A DNA stretch of 64,000 nucleotides from Cognatiyoonia koreensis (GTDB taxonomy: Bacteria > Pseudomonadota > Alphaproteobacteria > Rhodobacterales > Rhodobacteraceae): NCBI RefSeq assembly GCF_900109295.1, contig NZ_FOIZ01000001.1:1116001-1180000 (forward strand), read 5' to 3'. Below are positions 7,983 to 16,611 of this stretch, one piece after another. Positions within the stretch are counted from its first letter, which is position 1. Every line of letters starts with the position of its first letter. Made by a program: the position numbers and the translations under genes. The notes under the pieces are model-generated. The model saw nothing but the letters and a program-made list of their open reading frames with translations, was not told the origin of the DNA and made no database searches.

Positions 7983-9104
7983 TCAAGCAGCGGTGCGCAG
8001 CCGGGAACGTTCCCTTTCCAACCAATAAAGCATTGCGATCAATGGACCGGCATTGATTTCTCCAGATGTGACAAGTGACAACGCCTTTTCAAAGGTCACT
8101 GTATGCAGTCTCAAGTCCTCGCTTTCAGTGTCCAGGCCGCCAGAATAGGTTTCCTTCTCTGGCAAATCACATAGTCCGAGGTAGCAGGTGAAGTAGTCTG
8201 TCGTTCCACCAGGGGTCGGATAAAAGGACATCATCTTTTCAGTCCGGTCATAGGTCAGCCCAGCTTCTTCGATGCTTTCACGCAATGCAGCTTCCAACGG
8301 CGTTTCGCGGGCGTCAATCATCCCGGCGATCGGCTCTAGTGACCAGGGGTTTGGATCGGCGCGCATCAGCGGCCCCATCCTGATCTGTTCGACAAGAAGA
8401 ATGCGATCTCTTGCAGGATCGTAAGGCAGGACCATAACGGCATCGACTGCCAGAAATACCTCACGAACAAGATCACCAGACCGGGTGCCGTCAAACTGGC
8501 GGTGATCAACCTGAAACTTCTGCAACCGGAAAAAACTCCCTTGAGGAGGTGCCAAGTTATACGCCGCAACGTCTTCCCGCTCTGGGCAGAATCTGAGGGT
8601 GGCAGGTCCAAGATCTTCATTCGTCGCTCTGACTTTCGCCCAAGCACGTTTTTCGATCATCGGCCACATGCGCCGCAGTTCTGCGTGGCTTGGAAGCGGG
8701 TCATGAGAGAAAAGCTCATTTGCCGCGTGAATTGCAGGGACTAGGTGACCGTTTTCCCATTTAGAAAGCGACCAAGTACCCTGTTGCACAGCGACGTCGT
8801 CCGGCGGGAAATAGATCATCGCCTCGACAGCACCGTTGGCGGTCATGACGGTTATTTGCCTGAGTTCATAACCAAATGCACCTTCATACAGGTCCAGCCT
8901 CTTGCGTTCTTCTAATGTCATTTCTGTATAGAGGATACCTTCTGCCGCTTGCTCCATACTCGGTTTGATACATGGAACGACGTCGCCAGAGATTGGAAAG
9001 ACACCATGACCCTCAAGCCAAGAAGGTATGCCGCGCGCGGATCGTCCTGCGACAGCCAGCATCAATTCGGCAGATCGCAACGTCCCGTAAGCAAATAGAT
9101 TCAT
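7983..9104 (-). CDS. trgB: TrgB-type fusion: gamma-glutamylcyclotransferase-like + NUDIX hydrolase
   Basis: A 373-residue two-domain protein. The N-terminal AIG2/GGCT-like domain starts FAYGTLRS (residues 4-11). The C-terminal half is an ADP-ribose-pyrophosphatase-type NUDIX domain with a complete NUDIX box at residues 261-283 (G-x5-E-x7-RE-x2-EE-x-G-L). All box residues are intact, so nucleoside-diphosphate-sugar hydrolysis is plausible. Homologues in Rhodobacter are called TrgB because the locus raises tellurite resistance; how the domains contribute is unknown. It abuts trgA: its ATG (9104-9102) shares one base with the trgA stop. Confidence 0.87.
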   Translation of the reverse strand: MNLFAYGTLRSAELMLAVAGRSARGIPSWLEGHGVFPISGDVVPCIKPSMEQAAEGILYTEMTLEERKRLDLYEGAFGYELRQITVMTANGAVEAMIYFPPDDVAVQQGTWSLSKWENGHLVPAIHAANELFSHDPLPSHAELRRMWPMIEKRAWAKVRATNEDLGPATLRFCPEREDVAAYNLAPPQGSFFRLQKFQVDHRQFDGTRSGDLVREVFLAVDAVMVLPYDPARDRILLVEQIRMGPLMRADPNPWSLEPIAGMIDARETPLEAALRESIEEAGLTYDRTEKMMSFYPTPGGTTDYFTCYLGLCDLPEKETYSGGLDTESEDLRLHTVTFEKALSLVTSGEINAGPLIAMLYWLERERSRLRTAA

Positions 9105-9544
9105 TAGGGAAAGCGTTTCGCGAAGAATTCAGCGAATAGTCCGCCTGCGACACCGCATCCGATGATTATTCCAGCAAGCGTTGGTGACCAGAAGGCAAAG
9201 CCGTATTCAGCCATGATTTCAAAAACATTCACAACTGCCTCGACGGGACCATCATAGGACTTTCGCAAAGACTTTTTGATCATGTCCGCAAACGACATCA
9301 GGAAGATGATCCAGAAGCACTGCGCAATCACGCCCGTAATCCCGTTCCCGACCGCCGAGGAATATCCCCGCCCTGCGCGTTTACCAACGACAACCCAACC
9401 CGCCCAAAGACCGGAAAGGACGCAAAGCGGATACCACCAGCTTGGCTGTTTCCCGTCCTCGAAAAGCGGGCTGATCAAAGTCGCGATATATCCGCCAATC
9501 ACGGCAAAGGCGATGGCGGCGGTCAAGCGTCCGGCGGTTGGCAT
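9104..9544 (-). CDS. trgA: TrgA family membrane protein
   Basis: A 146-residue protein with four hydrophobic stretches (about residues 8-25, 38-55, 66-88 and 122-140), so an integral inner-membrane protein. The N-terminus 'MPTAGRLTAAIAFAVIGGY' and the position just before trgB and cysK match the TrgA family of Rhodobacterales, linked to tellurite resistance. Biochemical role unknown. A gap of 42 bases separates it from the cyclopropane fatty acid synthase gene upstream, so it may belong to the same transcript. Confidence 0.85.
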   Translation of the reverse strand: MPTAGRLTAAIAFAVIGGYIATLISPLFEDGKQPSWWYPLCVLSGLWAGWVVVGKRAGRGYSSAVGNGITGVIAQCFWIIFLMSFADMIKKSLRKSYDGPVEAVVNVFEIMAEYGFAFWSPTLAGIIIGCGVAGGLFAEFFAKRFP

Positions 9545-9586
9545 AGCACTGCGTCCTCATTTCGTCGCAGGCCGTATACCGATCAA

Positions 9587-10795
9587 TTACGCCGGTTTTT
9601 TGACGGTAATCTGCGTTACGTCGCAGTTTCCGCTATGAAAGGTTCCCGCGCAAGAGGTCAGATAAAAGTTCCACATTCGGCGGAAGCGTTCGTCGAAACC
9701 AAGTGCCGAGATCTGATCCCACTTTTCATTGAACGTCTCATACCAACGACGCAGCGTCTGACTATAGCCATCACCAAACTCGATTGAATGAGAAACAGAA
9801 AGACCTGCGTTTTCAACTGCTTGCTTTAGTTTGGTCGGACTGGGCAGCATGCCACCGGGGAAAATGTATTTCTGTATAAAATCCGGGCCACGGTTGTAGA
9901 CCTCCCACCGGCGATCAGCGACAGTGATAATCTGGAGTGTGGCGTTCTTGCCCGGTTTCAGGCGATCACGCACGGTATCGAAATAAACCGGCCAGTATTT
10001 TTCACCTACAGCTTCAAACATTTCGATGCTTGCAATACCATCGTAGGTACCTTTTTCATCCCGGTAGTCCTGCATTTTGAATGTCACCATGTCAGACAGA
10101 CCGGCATTAGCAATCCGTTGCACAGCATAATCATACTGTTCCTGTGAAATCGTCAGGCCGGTCACCTTGATCCCACGTTCCTTGGCTGCATACTCAGCAA
10201 ATCCGCCCCAACCGCATCCAATCTCAAGCACATGATCACCCGAAACCGCGCCCATCTGATCGATCATGGACGCGTATTTCTGTTCTTGTGCCTTTTCCAG
10301 GCTTTCCTGACCAGTTTCGAACTTTGCAGCTGAATACGTCATCGTTTCATCAAGCCAGAGACGATAGAAATCATTCCCCAAATCATAATGATAGCTGATG
10401 TTCTTTTTTGCTTGGCGCTTTGAATTGGATTGCAGCCAGAAGCGCAGCTTTTCGTAGGTTCTGACCAGCGCCTGTCCGGGAAATCCGTCATACATCTCTT
10501 CGGCATCGTCATGCACAAGGTCCATAAATGTCAGCAAGTCCGGCGTTGTCCACCATTCGTCAAGATAACCTTCGCAAAACCCCATGTCGCCGTCACGGAT
10601 CGTGCGGGCAAAGATGTCTGGATTGTGGATGTGAACCTCTGCGACAAACCCCGGCTCGGGGCCCTCACATCGAAAGACGCGTCCATCAGGGAGTTTAATA
10701 TCCAAGCGTCCACGCTTGATGTCTTTGGTTCGCTCGTAAACAGCTGCAAAGTAGCGAGGCAAATTCTTTTGCCCCTCAGTCGTCGTCAAGATCAT
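9587..10795 (-). CDS. cfa: Cyclopropane-fatty-acyl-phospholipid synthase family methyltransferase
   Basis: A 402-residue SAM-dependent methyltransferase that would add a methylene bridge to unsaturated acyl chains of membrane phospholipids. The SAM-binding motif I is VLEIGCGWGGFAEYA (about residues 194-208). The preceding 'SYHYDLGNDFYRLWLDETMTYS' is the signature of the CFA synthase family, and 'GIASIEMFEAVGEKYW' and 'QKYIFPGGMLPS' also fit. Together with the photolyase upstream this recalls the R. sphaeroides stress cluster in which cfa and phr lie near trgAB. The 135 bases upstream contain an inverted repeat ACACT-CATA-AGTGT-like element at 10853-10866. Confidence 0.93.
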   Translation of the reverse strand: MILTTTEGQKNLPRYFAAVYERTKDIKRGRLDIKLPDGRVFRCEGPEPGFVAEVHIHNPDIFARTIRDGDMGFCEGYLDEWWTTPDLLTFMDLVHDDAEEMYDGFPGQALVRTYEKLRFWLQSNSKRQAKKNISYHYDLGNDFYRLWLDETMTYSAAKFETGQESLEKAQEQKYASMIDQMGAVSGDHVLEIGCGWGGFAEYAAKERGIKVTGLTISQEQYDYAVQRIANAGLSDMVTFKMQDYRDEKGTYDGIASIEMFEAVGEKYWPVYFDTVRDRLKPGKNATLQIITVADRRWEVYNRGPDFIQKYIFPGGMLPSPTKLKQAVENAGLSVSHSIEFGDGYSQTLRRWYETFNEKWDQISALGFDERFRRMWNFYLTSCAGTFHSGNCDVTQITVKKPA

Positions 10796-10930
10796 CGTGC
10801 GTCCTGTATCAATGTTCGTCGTCAGCCATGCAAAGAGCAGTAGTTCTAGCTGACACTCATAAGTGTAAACCGTGTGCGCCGGGAGTCACGGGCTGGTTTT
10901 ATAGAAATGTTAACGTTTCCGCGACGTTCG

Positions 10931-12352
10931 CTAGAAATCCCGAGACTCATAGGCCTCAAGCGCCCGCTTTCGCCCCTCATCCGCACTGACAATTGGTTCA
11001 GGGTAATCATCATTGGATGACATGTTCCAACTCCTTGGAATTGCTTCGAAATAGCTTTTTGCCGTGGCGGAGGGATTTTGTCGTTCTTCTGCAATCCACT
11101 TGCGTACGTATTCGCGATCTTTGTCGAACTTGTCGAGCTGTGTCACCGGATTAAAGACGCGAAAATAGGGCGTGGCATCCGGACCTGATCCGGCAGACCA
11201 CTGCCAGCCCATGGCGTTGCTGCACGGATCCCAATCTATAAGACACTCCGCAAACCACTCCATTCCGACTTTCCAATGACACATCAGATGCTTGGTCAAA
11301 TATGACGCAACAATCATGCGGCCACGATTGTGCATCGTGCCAGTGACGTACATTTCCCGCATGGCGGCATCTACAAACCGGATACCGGTGCGGCCTTGCT
11401 TCCACGCTTTGATCTCCGCCAAGCGCTCGTCAGTTTTCCAAGGAAATGCATCCCAATCTTCTTTCCAATTCTCGCTCACGATCCTTGGCGTGTGATGGGC
11501 CAAGTGATAAGCAAATTCGCGCCAGACCAATTCCTTAAGAAACACTTCTGCGTCATTCTTGCCATCGTGCAACGCGTCCCAGCCGGAATGCCAACATTTG
11601 CGTGGACTGATTTCGCCGTAGGTCAGGTTTTCGGAAAGACCTGATGTGCCGTCGACACCGGGGATATCCCGGTTCTTCTGATAATTACTGACTCGGTTGG
11701 CTATGAATACACCTAGCCGATGCGACGCCGCTGTTTCACCGACCGTACAATACGAAACCACGACATCGCGCCCTCGGTTCATGTCGGCACCCATGCGCCA
11801 ACCATTCAAAGCGTCAGACGAAGGCCAGCTGTCCGGTGCCGGAATCTTACTGGGCGTTGGCAATGCGGAGGGCAAGTCACGATCACGCACCATTTTCCAC
11901 ATCGGCGTATAAACCTTGTAGAAACCACCGCTTTTGGTTTCGACTGTCCAAGGCTCGAACAGCACATGGCCCTTGAACGATTTGGCTTCAATACCGTCCT
12001 TCTTCAAAGCCGCCTTTATGCGTGTGTCCCGATCCTTCGACACCGGGTCATAAAGGCGCGACCAGTAGACAGAGCCAGCGCCGGTTTCCTTTATCAACTT
12101 TGACAGGCAGCTGTAGGCGTCACCCTTGCGCAAAATCAATTTGCTTTTTTTCTCGACCAAGCTTTTGGATAACGCCTCGATCGACAAAGATAGCCGAAAG
12201 CGAGGTGCTGCGCCCTGCCCTTGCGTTTCTTCGTCGTAGATGAACACGGGGATGACAGGTCTACCGCTGTCACACGCAGCGCTCAGCGCCTCATGATCGC
12301 CCAAACGCAGGTCGCGTCTGAACCACATCAGGATAGGTGATTTTTCTGTCAT
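10931..12352 (-). CDS. phrB: Deoxyribodipyrimidine photolyase
   Basis: A 473-residue FAD-dependent CPD photolyase that uses blue light to split pyrimidine dimers. The N-terminal antenna domain begins 'PILMWFRRDLRLGDHEALSAA'. The C-terminal FAD-binding and catalytic region contains 'LVWREFAYHLAHHTPR', 'GIRFVDAAMREMYVTGTMHNR' and 'MGWQWSAGSGPDATPYFRVFNP', all typical of class I photolyases. Length is normal. It is followed after 135 bases by cfa, trgA, trgB and cysK, all leftward. Confidence 0.94.
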   Translation of the reverse strand: MTEKSPILMWFRRDLRLGDHEALSAACDSGRPVIPVFIYDEETQGQGAAPRFRLSLSIEALSKSLVEKKSKLILRKGDAYSCLSKLIKETGAGSVYWSRLYDPVSKDRDTRIKAALKKDGIEAKSFKGHVLFEPWTVETKSGGFYKVYTPMWKMVRDRDLPSALPTPSKIPAPDSWPSSDALNGWRMGADMNRGRDVVVSYCTVGETAASHRLGVFIANRVSNYQKNRDIPGVDGTSGLSENLTYGEISPRKCWHSGWDALHDGKNDAEVFLKELVWREFAYHLAHHTPRIVSENWKEDWDAFPWKTDERLAEIKAWKQGRTGIRFVDAAMREMYVTGTMHNRGRMIVASYLTKHLMCHWKVGMEWFAECLIDWDPCSNAMGWQWSAGSGPDATPYFRVFNPVTQLDKFDKDREYVRKWIAEERQNPSATAKSYFEAIPRSWNMSSNDDYPEPIVSADEGRKRALEAYESRDF

Positions 12353-12451
12353 TGCAGGGTACTCTTTTGCCTTACGGTATGGCCTGACCTAATGCAGACT
12401 TGCTCTTGGGAAACCCTTAGCGGCGACATCTTCTCAAGTAGTTCAAGCGGT

Positions 12452-13645
12452 TCAGAGCACCGCATCAAGTGCAGACATTAGCCGGTCGATCTCGGCTTTC
12501 TTCGTGTAGTGCGTGAAACTGAGTCTCAAGACGCCTGTGGACAAGTCTATCCCCATCGCTTCCAGTGGGCGCTGCGCATAAAAATCGCCTCCGCCGGCCA
12601 TAATACCATGTGGCGCGAGTTTTTTTGCCAAACTCTCTGCATTTTCCTGTACGGCAAGTGCAATCGTAGGCGCGCGTTTTTGGGCATTCGTCGGACCGAT
12701 GACCCGGACAGAGTTCTTTTCCTTGAGGTAATCAAGCAAAGGCTGGAGGAGCGCTGTTTCAGCACCGCGCATCAAGTCGTGTGGGTTCGCCCCGCCGTGA
12801 TGAGTTGAAAGCGCTTCCATATAATCCGCCATACCTGCACTTGCGGCGACCTGTGCGTGATCGGGTCCAGCGGGCGTAAACCGTTTATACAGGCTTTCAC
12901 CATTGAAATGGTGTCCTTGGTTAGGCAGTTCAAAGCCCCAATCCTCGCGCATGACCATGATCCCTTGATGCGGCCCATAGGTCTTGTAGGCGCTGAACAG
13001 ATAAACGTCACAGCCAAGTGCGCCAACATTGGGAAACCCATGCGGGGCATAGGACACACCGTCGACACAGGTGCGCACGCCATGTCGACGTGCAATTTTA
13101 CAAACTGCGGCAACATCGTTGATCGCAGCTACCACGTTGGAGCAATGCGGGAATGCCAGCACTTTCGCACCGTCTAGAAGTTCCGGCAATTCGGCGAGAT
13201 CGAGGAGGCCTGACACCGGATCAATCTGCCACTCGCGCACCGCGATACCTTCGGCCGCTAGACGGCGCCATGGTCCTGTGTTCGCCTCATGATCCTGATT
13301 GGTGACAACAATAACATCACCAGGCGTGAGCCACTGCCGCACTGCCTGAGCCAACACGTAGGTATTTTGGGTCGTGGAAGGTCCAAAAGACACTTCATGT
13401 GTCTTCACACCCAGAATCTCCGCCAACCGTTCGCGTGCCTCGTCCATTTCGGCACCTGCAAGTTCAGACGCTGCATATGGTGCGTAGGGTTGCACCTTCC
13501 GTTCAGTGTAAAAGCGATGCAGACGGTCGATCACCTGCCTACAGGTGTAACTGCCACCGGCGTTTTCAAAGAAGGCCTGTCCCGTCAGGGACGGTTGGCT
13601 AAAAGCGGGAAACTGGGCCCGGACCCAAGCAATATCTAATTCCAT
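12452..13645 (-). CDS. Cysteine desulfurase-like protein (class V aminotransferase fold)
   Basis: A 397-residue PLP enzyme similar to the 'cysteine desulfurase-like' family (TIGR01976 type). The PLP-binding Lys is in FSAYKTYGPHQG, and 'FGPSTTQNTYVLAQAV' and 'HNVDG..YAPHG'-like positions (TCVDGVSYAPHGFP) fit the NifS/SufS fold. The conserved start is MELDIAWVRAQFPAF at 13645; the 12 extra codons upstream would run into a terminator hairpin. Actual activity (desulfurase, selenocysteine lyase or other) is not resolved. It reads in the same direction as the BCCT gene but follows that gene's terminator. Confidence 0.85.
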   Translation of the reverse strand: MELDIAWVRAQFPAFSQPSLTGQAFFENAGGSYTCRQVIDRLHRFYTERKVQPYAPYAASELAGAEMDEARERLAEILGVKTHEVSFGPSTTQNTYVLAQAVRQWLTPGDVIVVTNQDHEANTGPWRRLAAEGIAVREWQIDPVSGLLDLAELPELLDGAKVLAFPHCSNVVAAINDVAAVCKIARRHGVRTCVDGVSYAPHGFPNVGALGCDVYLFSAYKTYGPHQGIMVMREDWGFELPNQGHHFNGESLYKRFTPAGPDHAQVAASAGMADYMEALSTHHGGANPHDLMRGAETALLQPLLDYLKEKNSVRVIGPTNAQKRAPTIALAVQENAESLAKKLAPHGIMAGGGDFYAQRPLEAMGIDLSTGVLRLSFTHYTKKAEIDRLMSALDAVL

Positions 13646-13660
13646 AATCTGCACCCAAAC

Positions 13661-13692
13661 GAAAAAGGCCCCGATGCGCAAGCACCGGGGCC
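13661..13692 (-). terminator. Rho-independent terminator after the BCCT transporter gene
   Basis: On the minus strand, GGCCCCG and CGGGGCC arms (13692-13686 and 13673-13667) flank a 12-base loop and are followed by TTTTT at 13666-13662. It sits 25 bases after the BCCT stop codon and 16 bases before the start of the cysteine-desulfurase-like gene. Confidence 0.85.
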
Positions 13693-13716
13693 AATCTTAA
13701 GTTGCCGTTTCGGCTG

Positions 13717-15384
13717 TTACTCGGCGGGTTGCTCGGATGTGTGCGCTTCCACGCCGTGGCGTTCGCGCTGTCCGTCACGCCAGATACCTTTGATAAGCGC
13801 AAAACCCATCAGAACCATCACCAGACTGAATGGCAACGCGCCGATCACCATTGCTGTCTGTATAGCCCCGAGACCGCCAGCAATGATCAGACCGCCAACG
13901 ACCAATGCAAGCGCCGCACCCCAGAACAGGATGTGTGGCCGTGCCTTTGGACCTTCGTCGCCTGCAGCGTTGATCGTATTGATGATCAGTACCGCAGAGT
14001 CAGCGGACGTAACCAGATAGGTCAACAACAATATCACAACGAGAACAGACATCACCCAGGCAAGTGTCGGGCTCAAGATAACCGCCAGCATTGCAAATAA
14101 CTGGTCAGATTGCCCTGCCCCAGTGATCGCTCCGTTCGCATCGCCGTTAAGCTCAAGATCGATTGCCGTGCCCCCGACTAGCGCAAACCAGACGAAACAC
14201 ATAACCGCCGGGATCACCATCGCACCAAGCACGTACTCGCGGACTGTTCTCCCACGCGAAATCCGCGCAAGGAAGACGCCGACAAATGGTGCGAATGCGA
14301 TCCACCATGCCCAGTAAAAGATGGTCCAGCCACCCTGCCAACCTGCAAGTGCATCGCCGGTCTCGGTTCCATCCTTAGCCCAGACCGTGAAGATATTTCC
14401 AGGAATGGATACAAGATAATCCCAGATGCCAAGGCCAAGCGCCGTCAGACCGAACAGTGTCGATCCGAACACGATAAAGAACGCCAGCACAAAGAAGCTG
14501 AGCCCCATGTTGATGTTGGACAACCACTTGATGCCTTTTCCCACACCGGACAAGGCTGATAGCGTCGAAGCCCCCATGATAACAACCAATGCAAAGATGA
14601 TTGCCATTGTGGATGAAGATCGCGCACCTTCAGCGTCCGCAGTGTAAAGCCATTCGCCAAAGCCGATCCGATATAGGCCAGAAATGAACTGTTCGACACC
14701 AAAACCAAGCGTTTGCGAGACGCCGAGGACAGTTGCAACAACTGCGACAACGTCAACGACGTGCCCAAGCGGTCCGGAAAGCGCCTTTCCAAAAAGCGGT
14801 GTCAGGCCGGACCTGATCGTGAGCGGCAAACCTCTGCGATAGGAAAAATAGCCGAGTGCGAGGCCCACGATTGCGTAGGATGCCCATGCAGCCAATCCCC
14901 AATGCGTGAAGGACCAAACATAGGCTGACCGCACGTTGTCAGCAGAGCTTCCAGTGGTTTCCCCCATAATCGTTTGGGGATTACTTGCCCAGTGATACAT
15001 CGGTTCCGCCGTCGCAAAGGTCAACATCCCAATGCCGATCCCTGCCCCGAACATCATGGAGAACCAGGAGAAATTTGAGAATTCAGGCTTGTCTTCTGGC
15101 AAACCCAGCTTGAGCCGCCCTGCTGCAGGCCAAAGAGCCAATGCAAAGCAAAGGATGACAAAGAATGCCATTACGTAAACATACCAATAGTTAAATGTCG
15201 CCAGAATGAACCCATTGATTGCACCCAACACGGACGCAGCCGGTCCCGGGAAAGCAATTGCCCAAATAATCAATGCACCAACCAAAATCTTGGCGGTGAT
15301 TGTCACATCTTTCGTGAATCCGCGGTAAAAACCGCTATCTGCCGTTTTTATCGGCAGATCCATCAGTGGTGGCTTAGGTGCCAT
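13717..15384 (-). CDS. BCCT family betaine/choline/DMSP transporter
   Basis: A 555-residue secondary transporter with about 12 transmembrane helices. The BCCT signature is present: 'SFTHWGLAAWASYAIVGLALGYFSYR' and 'WTIFYWAWWIAFAPFVGVFLARISRGRTVREYV', with the Trp-rich substrate box. The frame is open 13 codons further, but the ATG at 15384 follows GGGGAAC and fits the family start better. BCCT carriers import glycine betaine, choline, carnitine or DMSP. The position just downstream of dmdA-acuI on the same strand makes DMSP or glycine betaine the likely substrate (inference). It is separated from acuI by 226 bases with two hairpins, so it has its own promoter. Confidence 0.92.
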   Translation of the reverse strand: MAPKPPLMDLPIKTADSGFYRGFTKDVTITAKILVGALIIWAIAFPGPAASVLGAINGFILATFNYWYVYVMAFFVILCFALALWPAAGRLKLGLPEDKPEFSNFSWFSMMFGAGIGIGMLTFATAEPMYHWASNPQTIMGETTGSSADNVRSAYVWSFTHWGLAAWASYAIVGLALGYFSYRRGLPLTIRSGLTPLFGKALSGPLGHVVDVVAVVATVLGVSQTLGFGVEQFISGLYRIGFGEWLYTADAEGARSSSTMAIIFALVVIMGASTLSALSGVGKGIKWLSNINMGLSFFVLAFFIVFGSTLFGLTALGLGIWDYLVSIPGNIFTVWAKDGTETGDALAGWQGGWTIFYWAWWIAFAPFVGVFLARISRGRTVREYVLGAMVIPAVMCFVWFALVGGTAIDLELNGDANGAITGAGQSDQLFAMLAVILSPTLAWVMSVLVVILLLTYLVTSADSAVLIINTINAAGDEGPKARPHILFWGAALALVVGGLIIAGGLGAIQTAMVIGALPFSLVMVLMGFALIKGIWRDGQRERHGVEAHTSEQPAE

Positions 15385-15524
15385 AATCTGTTCCCCATTG
15401 CTTGTTTTTTGTGCGCTAACCATAACCCCTAGGCTCTATTTCACAAAACTTTTAAAGGCGTTCTGCCCCTCATTTGCGACAATGAACGGCCCAATAAATC
15501 AATGACTTAGCAAGAAGAATTGGC

Positions 15525-15549
15525 TCCCGTCCGATATCAGCGGACGGGA
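15525..15549 (-). terminator. Second hairpin in the acuI-BCCT gap (possible terminator)
   Basis: TCCCGTCCG (15525-15533) and CGGACGGGA (15541-15549) form a 9-bp stem with a 7-base loop. Downstream on the minus strand the sequence is only moderately T-rich (CCAATTCTTCTTG). It may be a backup terminator for the dmdA-acuI transcript or part of the BCCT leader. Confidence 0.5.
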
Positions 15550-15568
15550 TGCACCTTCGGTCAAATCA

Positions 15569-15590
15569 AGCCATCTGATTCCGGATGGCT
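15569..15590 (-). terminator. Hairpin just after acuI, probable terminator
   Basis: AGCCATC (15569-15575) pairs with GATGGCT (15584-15590), 21 bases past the acuI stop codon, followed on the minus strand by TGATTT. Stem of 7 bp with an 8-base loop; the T-tract is short. Confidence 0.55.
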
Positions 15591-15610
15591 CTTGTATTAC
15601 TCGCGCCGGT

Positions 15611-16594
15611 TCAGGCGTTCACATCCACGACGACCCGACCTTTGACCTGCCCCTTGAGAATGTCCGAACCGAGCTTCGGGAGGTCTTCGAGCGTTGCTGG
15701 CTGTATCATCGCCTCAAGCTTATTCATTGGTAAGTCCTTCGCGATACGCTCCCATGCCCGGACACGATTGTCGTAAGGTTGCATGACACTGTCTATCCCA
15801 AGCAAATTCACGCCGCGCAACAGGAACGGGATGACCGTCGCCGGAAGCGCGGCACCGCCTGCCAGTCCTACAGCCGCTACGCTTGCCCCGTATTTCATCT
15901 GACCGAGCACACGAGCCAGCATTTCACCGCCGACGGCATCGACACAGCCCGCCCAGCTCTCACCTTCCAGTGGACGTTTTATTGTTTCATTCAATTCATC
16001 ACGCGGAACGATCTGGGTTGCGCCAAGGCTTTTGAGGTAGTCGGCTGTCTCGGGGCGCCCGGTAACAGCGGCAACCTCATATCCAAGGTTGGCAAGAATA
16101 GCAGTGGCTACCGAACCGACACCGCCAGCCGCACCTGTTACCAACACCGGGCCGTCCTTGATGCCGTGATCTTCCAGTGCCATCACGGCCAACATTGCTG
16201 TGAAGCCAGCCGTGCCAACTGCCATCGCTTGCCGCGCGTCCAGACCCGCTGGAAGCGGTACCAGCCAATCAGCCTTGACCCGCGCCTTTTGGGAATAGCC
16301 GCCCCAATGCGCCTCGCCAACGCGCCAGCCGGTCAAGACGACAGCGTCACCTGGTTTGTAGCGCGGATCGTCTGAAGCACTGACCGTCCCTGCAAAATCA
16401 ATACCGGGAATATGGGGATAATTGCGGACCAATCCGCCGCCCGGACCGATGCACAGCCCGTCCTTGTAATTGACGGTCGAGTAAGCGACGTTCACTGTCA
16501 CCTCGGCGGCCGGCAGTTGATCCTCGCTCAGTTCCTGCACCGATGCGCTGGTCTTACCTTCGTCGTTCTTTTCGACAACCAATGCTTTGAACAT
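15611..16594 (-). CDS. acuI: Acryloyl-CoA reductase AcuI
   Basis: A 327-residue zinc-independent medium-chain dehydrogenase/reductase (YhdH/AcuI type) that reduces acryloyl-CoA to propionyl-CoA with NADPH. It removes the toxic product of DMSP cleavage and 3-hydroxypropionate metabolism. The nucleotide-binding motif is in VTGAAGGVGSVATAIL, with substrate-region 'NYPHIPGIDFAGTV' and 'DGLCIGPGGGLVRNYP'. The frame is open 72 codons further upstream into dmdA, but the ATG at 16594, preceded by GAAGGGAG, starts the conserved MFKALVV. It lies 17 bases after dmdA, the standard roseobacter arrangement, which secures the call. Confidence 0.96.
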   Translation of the reverse strand: MFKALVVEKNDEGKTSASVQELSEDQLPAAEVTVNVAYSTVNYKDGLCIGPGGGLVRNYPHIPGIDFAGTVSASDDPRYKPGDAVVLTGWRVGEAHWGGYSQKARVKADWLVPLPAGLDARQAMAVGTAGFTAMLAVMALEDHGIKDGPVLVTGAAGGVGSVATAILANLGYEVAAVTGRPETADYLKSLGATQIVPRDELNETIKRPLEGESWAGCVDAVGGEMLARVLGQMKYGASVAAVGLAGGAALPATVIPFLLRGVNLLGIDSVMQPYDNRVRAWERIAKDLPMNKLEAMIQPATLEDLPKLGSDILKGQVKGRVVVDVNA

Positions 16595-16611
16595 GGCCAC
16601 TCCCTTCAATT

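Noticed and set aside
10853..10866. ACACTCATAAGTGT inverted repeat upstream of cfa as an operator
   Set aside because: Too short and imperfect to assign to a regulator, and it does not match the ECF-type promoter I would expect for a photo-oxidative stress gene.
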